From NCBI GenBank assembly GCA_963402885.1, contig OY727095.1, positions 34,911,001-34,975,000 of the forward strand: a stretch of 64,000 nt of DNA, written 5' to 3'. This document shows, piece by piece, positions 1-11,197 of this stretch. The notes below the pieces were generated by a model. That model was not told the DNA's origin, searched no databases, and was given only the letters and a program-made list of their open reading frames with translations. Position 1 is the stretch's first letter. Each line of letters opens with the position of its first letter. The position numbers were made by a program, and so were the translations under genes. The stretch is from Antedon bifida. Taxonomy: Eukaryota > Echinodermata > Crinoidea > Comatulida > Antedonidae.

Positions 1-1854
1 CACACTGCCCATGTCTTCTTTAAATGTTTGTGTGCAACTGCTTTTTCAAGGGCCTTGTAAACGGACGTTTTTGATCTTTTAGCTTTGTGATGTTCCAGCC
101 AACCTGCAAGTGCTCGCTGCTGTATCTTTTGATTAGCTGTAATGCAAACAATTTTGTGAGTTATATTGTAATATAATAGAAAGTAGTTGTTCTTATTCAG
201 TGAACACTATCAGATGTAAATGGTTCAACCATCCTAAAGCTCTGTCTACACTATCAAACTAGTTTGACAAAAAACTGTGATGTGCCCAAATATGGTAGTG
301 ATATACCCACATGTAGTATTGATATGACATCATCATGTCCATATATGCACACATCACATTTTTTAGTGTAGACAGAGATTTAGCTTTCAACTGTATCACT
401 AATTACAATTAGCCAGAGACGTAACTGTTTACCGGCTATGAGCACAGATACACCATTCCTATAAAACAGTATTTTGGGTTTTTTTTTGCACCCAAGAAAT
501 TTGGCCTGCTCTTCATTAAACGGGTATGTAGATAAAAAGAAAATGTTGTAAAACTAAAACCAAACTTACAATGTCTACAAGCTAATGTTATTTTAGCATT
601 TTTAACTCTCTGAAGAACAACGTACTGAACCCATGCTGACCATGTTTGACGCCATAAACGGTACCTAAAAAAACATAAAATAACAACATACACGTATTAC
701 AAGTTGCTTTCATTATATAGATAGAACTATTGATGAATTTAAATTCTTGTAAGCTGCATACTACGTTGGTACTAAGGATCAATAAACCATGTACCCATTT
801 GTAATCCTTGGTATGGCCAGGTAAATTTATGGACGTACCTGTTGTGACACTCTGCCCTTATCGTTAGTTTCCACTCCTTTCTTTCCTTCCACCACAATTC
901 TTTCCATTCAAAAATAACTTTTTTTAGAAGCACTTTCTTGTAATGATTCCTAAATAAAAAAAATGTAACATTTATTACAAAGGTTGATAAACTTTGAGAC
1001 ACAAATTTGTTTTAACAACAGAACTCTACCTTACCTTGCGATGGATGGCCTGATTTTCCCAAAACAATTTTTCAACCAAATCCATAAAAACTTTCTGGCA
1101 AGATGTCTGAAATGATTAAATACAAAGATTTTAAGAAAAAAATAAAATAGTGATTGTATATAACATGCCTAGTGTATGCTCGATCAAATGTGAAAAAAGC
1201 AAACAACAAAGTTTCAAACCTAATTCTAATTTCCTTTAGCCGCCCACTCATATTCCAAGTGTAGCCTGGCCTAGCACGTTGAAATTGATGTGGCTTTACA
1301 ACTGCTTTGGTCCTCAACTTAGATTTTTCAGGGATTTTTCTGGCCTTTTTTCCAAGAACTTCATTTTGACTTTCTGGATTGTTTAATCTTTCATTCGGCA
1401 ACTTGATCCTCGTTTGATTATTTCTTTTGATTTTAACTTCATTCTTGTTTTCTTGTTGACCGTACCTGTAAAATGAAAAATAAGTTTATTTACTTCTCAT
1501 TATGTCAGTATTTCCAGAGTAGTGGATGCTTTTTGATAATCATAAATTTTTTAAATATTGGTAGCAGGAATTTCAGGCCACTACCAGTGATCGGGTAGCA
1601 GGTTGTGGGTTTGAATCCAACTCAAGAATGACTGCATTATCATTATTCTCATTTTCGTTAAAATTTAGGCAAAAAATATTTCTAAAATAATACCTGCTAT
1701 GCAACTTTGGCTTGGTATTAATGCTAGCATCAAGAATGTTATCATCACTTGACATTTGCAGGTTCTGTTTGGCTCGTTCTAGCAGCCTCATTCGTTCAGC
1801 CCTTAGCTCAAACAGTGCCTTTTCTTTTGCTTCCAGATCTTTTTTCTTATTCAT
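1..1854 (-). CDS. SFI1: SFI1 homolog, centrin-binding centriole protein (N-terminal part)
   Basis: SFI1 is a centriolar/spindle-pole scaffold whose repeated helices, each with a Trp, bind centrin. Six coding exons can be joined on the minus strand: 1854-1694, 1465-1220, 1106-1035, 949-839, 664-570 and 136 to beyond position 1, all with GT..AG borders and a continuous frame. The start is the ATG at 1854, followed by a charged stretch (MNKKKDLEAKEKALFELRAE). Exons 2-4 give GRLKEIRIR, ARKFLWIWLKNCFGKIRP and VIFEWKELWWKERKEWKL, which match the conserved N-terminal block of vertebrate SFI1 (RLRELRIR, ARKFLYLWIR, VFEEWKEEWW as I recall them). Exons 5-6 begin the Trp repeats (RLWRQTWSAWVQYVV; ALAGWLEHHKAKR). 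The rest of the gene lies left of the window. The neighbour SPEF1 is divergent, about 1 kb away. The family call is firm; the exact 5' end is not proven. Confidence 0.85.
236..383. mobile_element. MITE-like element, copy 1
   Basis: Terminal inverted repeats AAGCTCTGTCTACACTATCA and its complement flank a short non-coding body containing GATGTGCCCAAATATGGTAG. It lies in SFI1 intron 5. The same ends and body recur near 8091, 28157, 52834, 56523 and 62440. No ORF is present, so it is a non-autonomous element. The right end has drifted (CAGAGATTTAG). Confidence 0.75.
1572..1622 (+). repeat. tRNA-like SINE remnant
   Basis: Within SFI1 intron 1, GTAGCAGGTTGTGGGTTTGAATCCAACTC resembles a tRNA 3' half with a B-box-like GGTTTGAATCC. 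It is a short relic; no intact tRNA cloverleaf is visible. Confidence 0.35.
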
Positions 1855-2849
1855 ATCGTTGTTGTTTACATTTCTTTGTTATGAAAGACACTGCTTTGAC
1901 TATCTGGAAAAAATGTAAACAATATTTATTAGTTTTCTACATAGAAATGGAGCATGTAAATTAGTATTTTCTAATTGCATGGTTGCTGTATTTGGGGCTA
2001 CATTGCATAGGAAATTCATTGTCAACCATGATCAACAGCCACGGAACAAGTACCGTAATATAAATTATATGCACGTCTGTTTGGTTCATTCACTTTTCTA
2101 TCACAAATAAATATTGAATTAAAGTAAAATGTTATTGACGTAGCCTACTAGCTAGTGTACCGAGATCAGGTCAATTACTGCAACCAGCATGGCATCACTA
2201 CCACTGGTGCACCAGTAAGGCCAACTAGCTAGGCCTATACTTTATGTGAAGTGAAATATTGGTCCCCCGGCTGGGGCCTTGCCAGCCAGGACAACTTTTG
2301 GATGTCAATCAATGCTCTAGGCCTAGGCCTAGTAGTAGGCCTAGAGTAACTCTCTATCTAGCCTAGCCAGCACTGCGGGCCTAGAAGCCCTGCTAGGGCT
2401 AGGCTTACCCAAGTTTATGCAAGTAAGTCACTTTTAGTAAAGCGTTAAATAATTTAATTAACAATGCATGCAAGGTATTGTTACGCAAAAATATTCCTTA
2501 CTTTAAGTTATAAGACAACTTTTTGGGGCATTTTAGTTTGTTTTTCCCGCAGGATTCATTATGAATAGCGCCACCATCAACTATTGTTTAGCCGTTACGG
2601 TCCATCCATTTTTAGGCAATCACAGTTTTCATTTATGTAGAAATGCCAGTAAGCGTCTGGAGTATTAGTTGTTTACTAACTACGCGATGGTCGTGAATGA
2701 CAACATCAATTCGGAAAAAAAGTTCTTGAAAGCATGATTGTATTTACTGCAATTTAAGCTGTCTTTTTGTGTTCACATATTGTTTATATAGTTTTTAAAT
2801 AATCTAATAAAGTATTGTGCTCATGAAGAAAGAAGAAACTGAAATAAAA
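1855..2849. promoter_or_regulatory. Shared intergenic region between SFI1 and SPEF1
   Basis: The start codons of SFI1 (1854, minus) and SPEF1 (2850, plus) face away from each other across about 1 kb, so both promoters must lie here. No TATA box can be assigned with confidence. At 2230-2415 there is a dense cluster of overlapping palindromic words (GGCCTAGGCCTAG, CTAGGCCTA), the same word scattered through the window. The bidirectional role is inferred from layout only. Confidence 0.4.
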
Positions 2850-5393
2850 ATGTCTGAACAAAGCTTAGATGAAGAGAAACTTCAAGAATTGTATTCTTGG
2901 ATTGACAGCATTCCTCTCTCACGTCCGAAACGCCTTATCACCCGCGACTTTAGTGATGGGGGTACGTCTATCTATTACCACTTGATTTACAAGCCTAGGC
3001 CTAGCCCAAAATCTAACAAGATCAAATATTTGAAATCATTTTTTTTTAAACTTACAAATTAGTATTTTACTGCCGTAGGCCTATTCCTATTAATTATTAT
3101 AGAATAATATTTATTGTTACGTAATAATATTATTAATAATTAAACAAACCATAACATGTAGGCCTATGTGTGGGTTTGGTTGTGTGTTCGATATTAGGGG
3201 CATACTGTAGGTATGACAATGAAAAAAGTGGATAGGCATAGCCTAGACCTACAGTAGTAGGTCTAGCCTTTATTAGGCCTATTAATTATTTCAATAGCCA
3301 ATTTAACAAATTTGTTTTTCATCTTGTTTTTACAGTTCTAACAGCAGAAGTCGTATCACATTTTCATCCTAAGTTAGTGGAGCTTCATAACTACACACCT
3401 GCTAATTCAACGCAACAAAAGCTATCCAATTGGGGAACACTAAGCAGGTAAATGACCACATGATCTCATTCTCAGTGAATCTATCTTTTAAAATGAAATA
3501 AAATATTAATTTTTTTATTTTACAGAAAAGTATTTACAAAGCTGAACCTGAATGTTCCAGACAATATCATCAGAGGAGTTATTAATTGTAAAGCAGGTGT
3601 TGTTGAAGTATTTTTATGGCAACTCAAGATCAAGATAGAAAACTATCACAAGCAAAAAAGAATACCTCTTGGTAACAAAGTAAGATAATCAAAAAAATTT
3701 GCAAATTCAACTTAATACTGTAAAATGATCACCTACATAAAACTATAAGACTTCAATTAAATTTCAGGAAATTGAAATCAATCTCTGATTTTATAATAAT
3801 TGCAACAGTTTTGGAAATGTATTAATTATTATTTTTCAGATGACGCCTGAAACATATAAAGTATTATCAGACAGGTCAGATAAAGGTAAAACACTGAATT
3901 GCATATAATATACTTTAATAATGTAACAAAGTCTGGCGTGTCAACACAGCAGTTCTTATGCGTTTCTTTGAAAACATTTACTATTTACTATGGGAATGTT
4001 TAAAGTTGGTTTTAAGTTTCTGAAATTGACTTTGAGTCAATGTATCTGGTGTGAAACTGCATCAATCTTTATGTACTCAAGTTTAGAGTGGTGTTTATTT
4101 AACATTGAATTACGCATATAAACTATTGTAAGTGAAGAAACATGTCAAGACATTAATGTCACATTAATGTTATTAATCATTTTGATATTTCATTTAATGT
4201 CAACATTTTGGTTTATTATTCAGCTTATCATAGAGGAGGGAAGCATCATGGATCAGTTCCAAAAGCTGGAGGATTACCAAATCAAACGTAAGTTAAAACA
4301 ACCAGACATAAATATTTGCATTTGGTTGGGTTTGAAGTTGGTTTGATAATAATTATTTTTTATTCAAATTTATTCACTTCCCTTAGGAGAAAACATAGTA
4401 AAACAGTAAATCGTACAATTTAAATAAAAAGACAAAAAAAAACATAAAAAATTATTAGCCTCAAATTGACAATTTCATATCGAGGACACTCAAGATGAGG
4501 CCAGATGGATTTCCTTGTTTAAAAAACAATTCAAGTTCAGAAAGTTACCTAAAAAATTATATAATAAATAAACCAAAATTCTTGTACTTACAAACTGTCA
4601 GAATATGAGTAATCTTTTTAAATCTTTACAAAATAATAATTTTTGATACAAGATGACGAGACTTTATTATCGCAGCGGCATGAGATGTAGTGATTTATTT
4701 TAAAATGTCATTATTTTGACAGCAATGCTGCTAGAAGTCGGTCTTTACAGAATGTAAGTTCAGAACACGGTCAACCATTATCAACAGAAGTCAGGTATAT
4801 TATAGAAGAAAAAGAACAGGCACTTTTAGCCTCTCAGGAAACTGTACAAGTAAGTCATACAGCTAACAAAAAATGTTATCATTTCATTTCCCAGTTATTC
4901 CTCTATTTTCACATAAAATGTTACATGTTTCAGATAAATAAATTAAGCTCTCAGAAAGTCACAAAAGGCATGCTATTTAATATTGATTGGAGACACAAAT
5001 AACTTGAGATTTAAATAAAGTTTTTGTGACGTTGCCAATATTATAGCGATTGTCATGAAAGTCAGCCATCGTCTGTTGTACATACAGTAGATACTTGGGG
5101 AAAATAATCAATGAAAATTATGGATAAACAAACAAATACAAACAAACAAAGCAAATAATATAGTGTTTTGGAAACATTTCCCAAGTTATAAAATACATTT
5201 TACTTTATGTGTTGAGTAAATACAGATTGCAGATTATTTTATATTTGATAGTAATATCCAAATCTACTTGAATGTTTATCACTTCTAGATACTTCAGGCT
5301 AAGATTCGACGCTTAGAACATTTATTACAACTTAAAGACATCAGAATCGAGGAACTTGGGAAAAAATTACGCCAATCAGAAGGACGATATTGA
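2850..5393 (+). CDS. SPEF1: SPEF1 (CLAMP), calponin-homology microtubule-bundling protein of cilia
   Basis: SPEF1 binds and bundles microtubules in the central pair of motile cilia and in epithelial cells. Seven exons join in frame: 2850-2961, 3336-3447, 3526-3679, 3840-3885, 4224-4287, 4723-4849 and 5289-5393, giving 239 residues, close to human SPEF1. The N-terminal CH domain reads LQELYSWIDSIPLSRPKR, RDFSDGVLTAEVVSHFHP, NYTPANSTQQKLSNWGTLSR, followed by the linker and a C-terminal coiled coil (EKEQALLASQETVQ, RRLEHLLQLKDIRIEEL) that is nearly identical to the vertebrate protein. The start at 2850 (MSEQSLDEEKLQ) fits the family length; an in-frame ATG at 2823 would add nine residues. A candidate poly(A) signal lies near 5777. 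SFI1 is divergent upstream. Confidence 0.93.
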
Positions 5394-5904
5394 TAAGTCA
5401 CGGTCTGTTGCACAATACTTGGCAATCATTGGTGCTGAGAAAGTATCATCATTACCAAATTTAAGACAAAACTTAAATTTGAAATGGCAGGTTAATGTGA
5501 ACTTTGACCCCACATTCCAGTAGATTCACGAGCATTTAAACGGAAGTGAATGTGACGACGACAGGTTTTCCTTCCATCTGTCATAACAAATTTATTTCAT
5601 CATCATCGATGGCATTTTATTTACTTGTTTTGTTATTTGTAATATTTGTAAATATTTATGACCCAAAGAATAGAATTCCTATACATTGAGAATGCTGAAG
5701 CCATTACTATAAAGTGTACTAGTGTATATTAAATGTGTGCTGTTTACCCGTTTCAGCCAAAGACCAATTTCATTGATAATAAAAATACCCATTTATATAA
5801 CATTTTAAAATGGCAACATAGAGGAATTTAAACATGAATTAAAAAGAAATGTTAATCGTTAAGTTCAAACTAAATAGGCGAATCCAAATGGTGTGGCTGC
5901 CTAA

Positions 5905-6580
5905 AGCTTGTGATTGGTCAAACCACACTTGCATTGTGTCCATGTTCAAAGCATGGTTCCCACTAGCAACGCAACGCGAGCGAGTTGACCAATAGTTCAA
6001 ATAACTCATCGCTTGTGATTGGTCAAACACCACTTGCACTGTGCTTATGTTCAAAGCATGGTTCCCACTAGCGACGCAACGCGAGCGAGTTGACCAATAG
6101 TTCAAATAACTCATCGCTTGTGATTGGTCAAACACCACTTGCACTGTGCTTATGTTCAAAGCATGGTTCCCACTAGCGACGCAACGCGAGCGAGTTGACC
6201 AATAGTTCAAATAACTCATCGCTTGTGATTGGTCAAACACCACTTGCACTGTGCTTATGTTCAAAGCATGGTTCCCACTAGCGACGCAACGCGAGCGAGT
6301 TGACCAATAGTTCAAATAACTCATCGCTTGTGATTGGTCAAACACCACTTGCACTGTGCTTATGTTCAAAGCATGGTTCCCACTAGCGACGCAACGCGAG
6401 CGAGTTGACCAATAGTTCAAATAACTCATCGCTTGTGATTGGTCAAACACCACTTGCACTGTGCTTATGTTCAAAGCATGGTTCCCACTAGCGACGCAAC
6501 GCGAGCGAGTTGACCAATAGTTCAAATAACTCATCGCTTGTGATTGGTCAAACATCACTTGCACTGTGCTTATGTTGTTG
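5905..6580. repeat. 105-bp tandem array (about six copies) derived from a dispersed repeat
   Basis: The unit runs from CTTGTGATTGGTCAAACACC to the next such site and repeats every 105 bp (for example 6011 and 6116). Copies are almost identical, with drift in the first and last. Each unit holds the inverted pair TTGACCAAT...ATTGGTCAA, so each can fold into a hairpin. Because 105 is divisible by 3, one minus-strand frame stays open as a 35-residue periodic peptide; I read this as a by-product, not a gene. Single diverged relatives (GGTTCCCACTAG...GCAACGC, GATTGGTCAA) occur near 27118, 32284, 44405, 47553 and 54515. Confidence 0.9.
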
Positions 6581-6589
6581 TTGCGCTAA

Positions 6590-8090
6590 CCAAGCTTAAA
6601 TAATAATAATTTAAAGCGCAATTTACAGTTGTACAAAGTCTACTGTCTAATTTATTAAATACGTATGTATGTTTGTAAATCACAGAATGTATTATAAAGT
6701 GTAAAATAAATGTTCCAATCCTATCACGTTTTTGTAAATAATATTCATGACGAGAGCTTACAAACACTAAAGAATGTTAGATTAGTCTGCTGGAATCGGA
6801 CAGAAAATTAAAATGAATCTATGGAAAAATAGTGTCGAATCACTCGCCACATTCAAACAACTTCTCAAATACCAATTTTAACTTGCACTTTCAACATTAA
6901 TTAATTTTTGTGTGCTTTTTACATTTTCTGTTGATTGTTCTGCGTTTATAAGCGCCCTGCATTTTGCGCTATATAAATTGAACATTATTATTATTATTGA
7001 AAACTGTCCAGTCTTTTGACTAGGGTAACCTATTTATAATATTTTCTGGCACATATACCAGTTATACTGATACTCATCATAGGCCTAAATAAACAAACAA
7101 CCGGTGAAGTCATTGTGGAAGTAGGCTATGCCAAAAGATCACCACACACCAAGGTATTGTATACGAGAGAATTGTAATAATTAAATTGTAGGCCTACCTC
7201 CAGTATTGTTGTGTACTAAAGAGCCAGCTATACTGACCCATAACCTATCGGTTTTGTGTGGTTACATACAATACAATATTATATGAACTATACTCTAATT
7301 GTATTAGTGTATACAGTTATACAATTTATTGATAAAGTATAGATACATTATTTGTATGTACAAAGCTCAGTTGGTGAGGATATACATAGCCGTTTCTGTA
7401 GTGGCGTTTTTTAAAGAGAAATATAAATGTATGCATATATTAATATTTAGAAACAACGTAATAGTGTTACATTTGTTTGTACACATACTCACTGTTGCTA
7501 AATTTACACAATGTTTTCGCATTTAATAGTCTTTCCAATATTCATTAGGGTTAGAGCACATTATTTCCTCTCAACCCCCTTCTTTATATTCCCAATGGTT
7601 CACTTGACCCATCTTTTTCTCGAGTTTACATTTTCAGCAATTGAAGAAAATAGTTATTTGATTGTAAATAACTTGATTTATTAAGTTATTTTTGGTACTT
7701 GTGCTCCAGCAGGGTAACCGATAGTCTAAATAAAATGAACTTTGTATATTTAGAGAAAAAGAAATAGGTTGACAATCATTTGTACTTAATATATTTTCAT
7801 TCAGTTAACCAATCTTTCTCATAGATACTATAAAGGTTGTGACATGACATTTCTAACTTAAATAGGGGACAACTTCTAACAAAAAACATGCTTAGTCCGT
7901 TGGTAAAACAGGATAATAATGGGACATTGTTGCTTGTTTTTCTCCTTTTTAGTTCCGACAGGTTCATTTTGAGGTTTTCACAAAATACAAATTCCACCAT
8001 TTCAACCATTATAGCCTATACATTCCAATGTATTTGTCTATATATCACAATTCGGTTTACTGGACAGTTAAAAATGAAAACAAACGGATT
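6590..8090. other. Gene-free stretch
   Basis: No exon with recognisable protein similarity or convincing splice context was found. The open frames are short, mostly without an ATG start, and AT-biased. The sequence is AT-rich intergenic DNA. Confidence 0.5.
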
Positions 8091-8234
8091 AAGCTCTGTC
8101 TACACTATCAAACTTTATGTGACAACAAATGTGATGTGCCCATATATGAACACAATTACATAATATCACTACCATATTAGGGCACATCACACTTTTTTGT
8201 CAAACTAGTTTGATAGTGGAGACAGAGCTTTAGA
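8091..8234. mobile_element. MITE-like element, copy 2
   Basis: Ends AAGCTCTGTCTACACTATCA and TTTGATAGTGGAGACAGAGC form terminal inverted repeats. The body shares GATGTGCCCATATATG with the other copies. It has no coding capacity. Confidence 0.8.
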
Positions 8235-8920
8235 TAACTTGATAGTGTGACAATTTTATAGTATATTATAGTACGGAAGATAAGTGTGTGGTTATTTATG
8301 TGTGTGTGAATAGGAGACTGGATTCAGCAAGTCCGACAATGTAACCAATACTAATGATAGTCTGACATATTAAGCCTATTATTTTGCCCATTGTTCTTTC
8401 TACATTATAACCTACCCCCAACTATTCTATTTTGAAATTCAGTTTTTGCCATCTTGAAGTTATGAGCATTGGTTGTTTGGCGAAGGTTGTGTAGTCGCCA
8501 GTAAGTACTTCTGACATTCGATAGACTGAGTGTATTGTGCACTTGGAATCTACCTCCCACTATGCCCTGCTTAAACATTGAATGGGACAGATTAATAAAT
8601 AATTACGAAGCCATTGTTGTTAGTATCTCTTAAAAATGTTAAAACAGCGTGATCTATATATTATTTGAAGATAAGCAGTTGATATCAACCATTTTATTAA
8701 TGTGAGCGAAAACATCGACTCATACTTACATTGCAAATCAGGTCGAACTTACCGCAAAGGGGTGGACTATTGCATGGATCATAAAACGAATTTAAGACAT
8801 ATACCCCTCCCCTCACATTAGATGCAATCAAAATGTACAAAACATCGATTTATTTATACACAATCAATCATTTATTCATGTTTCTTCAAACTGAATTATA
8901 ATTAATGTAAATAAACGTTA

Positions 8921-9258
8921 ACTTATGTATCTAGGCCCACACTAAGACACACTTATGTATCTAGGCCCACACTAAGACACACCTAGGCCTATGTATCTAG
9001 GCCCACACTAAGACACACTTATGTATCTAGGCCCACACTAAGACACACTTATGTATCTAGGCCCACACTAAGACACACTTATGTATCTAGGCCCACACTA
9101 AGACACACTTATGTATCTAGGCCCACACTAAGACACACTTATGTATCTAGGCCCACACTAAGACACACTTATGTATATAGGCCCACACTAAGACACACTT
9201 ATGTATATAGGCCCACACTAAGACACACTTATGTATATAGGCCCACACTAAGACACAC
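8921..9258. repeat. 30-bp minisatellite (about 11 units)
   Basis: The unit ACTTATGTATCTAGGCCCAC + ACTAAGACAC repeats every 30 bp. The last three units carry TATATAG instead of TATCTAG. One early unit (around 8981) has an insertion carrying CTAGGCC. The array is followed at once by a hairpin. There is no spacer diversity, so it is not a CRISPR array. Confidence 0.93.
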
Positions 9259-9297
9259 TTCTATGAAGAATATTTTTATTCTTCATAGAAAGTGTGC
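9252..9297. repeat. Hairpin closing the 30-bp array
   Basis: ACACTTCTATGAAGAATA and its complement (TATTCTTCATAGAAAGTGT) are separated by a few T residues, giving a stem of about 17 bp with one bulge. The left stem starts inside the last repeat unit. Confidence 0.7.
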
Positions 9298-9299
9298 TT

Positions 9300-10006
9300 T
9301 AAAGGGCAAACTATTTTTCAAATCCTTGCTGTGACTCGATGTCAGGATTTGTCTTAATAAGCCTCCTATAATTAAGTACGAACTAATTTTGTGCTAAATA
9401 TACATCGTTTCTTATTGTGTTATTTAAAGCAAACATGACACGTAAACATTTAACTTTTTAACCCTAATATTCACGTTCGTGATAAGTTTTTATATTTTTA
9501 GCGTAAACAACAATATGCCTATATAACTCATCGACACCACTGCTTTGTAACTAGACCCATATAAATAAATGTATTATGAAATTAATACGGTATGGTAGTA
9601 TACTAAGTTACTACTTACATATGCGAACATTCTATTCTTTCTTCCTTCTTTTTCTAAACTAACTTTTACAATAATCGTTTTATGTACATAGGCCTTGTTT
9701 TTAGTTTCGGACTGTCGCGGACACGCATTTTCACACGCACGTTAAATTATTAGATTTATTTGGCAGCCTGCAATATACATATTACATTACTGTCAAACAT
9801 TTAATGTTCTCATAAAATATAGAAATTTATTTCAAATAAATTAATTGCCCTATACATGATTCGTACCCGGGATTAATCTCTGTATTCAGCCTCTAACCAA
9901 GGGTTGTACCCGAGTCTAGCAGGCCCACCAAGATTTGTACCGGGAGACTAAGCTAGTCACTCACTCAGCTTTAGGAACTTTTTAAACATCAGAGATAAGA
10001 ATATTG
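9300..10006. other. Gene-free stretch with a degenerate tRNA-like relic
   Basis: No coding exon was seen. At 9855-9960 the minus strand contains B-box-like GGGTACGAATC and related words, possibly an old SINE. This sequence lies just 3' of the GPCR at 10007-11197 and should include its 3' UTR. Confidence 0.35.
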
Positions 10007-11197
10007 TTAAACCTTGTTCTCATTTGAGTCATTTGGAATTGATCCATTGCTGCCAAATCGGTATTTTCTAAAAAGCAGGCGTTTGAATGCTTTTCTAAAA
10101 GGTCTGTTCAAGAAAGCATAGATAACTGGATTAACGACACTATTTGCATATCCCAGCCAAAGAACCAGAGACAGCAATGTCGAAGAGAATTCGCACTTCA
10201 AACAAAATACCTCTAGTACGTAAGTTGTTGCAAATGGTACCCAACATAAAATAAACACGCCGATGACCACGACAACGGTTTTTAAGGCTTTCCAATCTCG
10301 AGATTTCAATAAAATTAAACCTTTATCCGATGAAATTACAGAAAGAGCTCTTCTGACTGTTCTTTTGGGTAAACTGTCTTTAGTATCATTTGTTTGTGTA
10401 TTGTCAACTTCTGGATCTATTTGGTGAAACACGTCTGTTATGATGGAGACATGTCGGTGTGGTTGGAGTTCAATGACGTCTGTCTGAGCACTGTTCCTTC
10501 CAGGTTTCCGAACATTCTCTTGTATACTAATACGTCTTGCCTGACGTCTAGCCACAGAAAATATACGACAGTAAAGAAACACTGAAATTGAGATTGGAAT
10601 GAAAAAAGACGCAGCACTCGAATACAATCTAAACGGTTTACTATTTGAGTAGGTACACTGTTCTTCGGATACAGTCACGGTTTTTGGGAGAAGAACCCAC
10701 AACAACTGCGTCATTGCAAGAGCGGACGAAAAGATCCAAACAAACATGATCATCAGTCGATAACGTCTAAATGACATTGACGACGTGTATCTTAGTGGAG
10801 TTAAGATCGCCCAGTAACGATCAAGACTGACGGCACATAGGCTTAGAGTTGATGCCGTGCAGCACATTATGTCTAAAGAAGACCAGATATAGCACATGAC
10901 AGTTCCCAACACCCACCTTCCAAACGCGATTAACGTTATTGCAAACGGTATAATCACAACGCATACTAGAAGATCTGCACATGCCAGACTAACGATGAAC
11001 CAATTTGTTGCCGTTCTAAGTTTACACGTTTTACAAACGGCAACAATGACGAGAACATTTCCAAGTAATCCGGTAATTGCCAATAAACACAGACATAATG
11101 TCAAGACAATTGTATATATAGGCCTCATTCCATTTCCATCTTCCACAGTAGTTTGAGATTCATTATTCCAAACACTTACGGTACTCATATAATCCAT
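10007..11197 (-). CDS. Biogenic-amine-type class A GPCR (single exon, 396 aa)
   Basis: Seven-helix rhodopsin-family receptor expected in the plasma membrane. Landmarks: N-glycosylation-type NNES near residue 11; GLLGN with N47 in TM1; LACAD with D75 in TM2; conserved Cys102 and Cys181; D109 in TM3 (SLDIMCC), the amine-anchoring Asp; DRY at 126-128; serines 193-194 and 197 at the start of TM5; CWVPF at 318-322 in TM6; NPVIY at 356-360 in TM7; basic helix 8. The third intracellular loop is about 90 residues. The TM3 Asp with DRYWAI and the W-L-G-Y TM7 motif place it with the 5-HT1/dopamine D2/alpha-2/octopamine group; the ligand cannot be settled by reading. The frame is uninterrupted from ATG 11197 to stop. 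A second amine receptor lies divergently at 29970, across the palindrome. Confidence 0.92.
   Translation of the reverse strand: MDYMSTVSVWNNESQTTVEDGNGMRPIYTIVLTLCLCLLAITGLLGNVLVIVAVCKTCKLRTATNWFIVSLACADLLVCVVIIPFAITLIAFGRWVLGTVMCYIWSSLDIMCCTASTLSLCAVSLDRYWAILTPLRYTSSMSFRRYRLMIMFVWIFSSALAMTQLLWVLLPKTVTVSEEQCTYSNSKPFRLYSSAASFFIPISISVFLYCRIFSVARRQARRISIQENVRKPGRNSAQTDVIELQPHRHVSIITDVFHQIDPEVDNTQTNDTKDSLPKRTVRRALSVISSDKGLILLKSRDWKALKTVVVVIGVFILCWVPFATTYVLEVFCLKCEFSSTLLSLVLWLGYANSVVNPVIYAFLNRPFRKAFKRLLFRKYRFGSNGSIPNDSNENKV

Noticed and set aside
5839..6564. 241-codon minus-strand frame with six identical 35-residue repeats
   Set aside because: It follows entirely from a 105-bp non-coding tandem array whose length is a multiple of three; no start context, no domain, and diverged relatives of the unit elsewhere are not open.
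8921..9258. Regular 30-bp repeats resembling a CRISPR array
   Set aside because: Repeats are contiguous with no unique spacers and the genome is animal.
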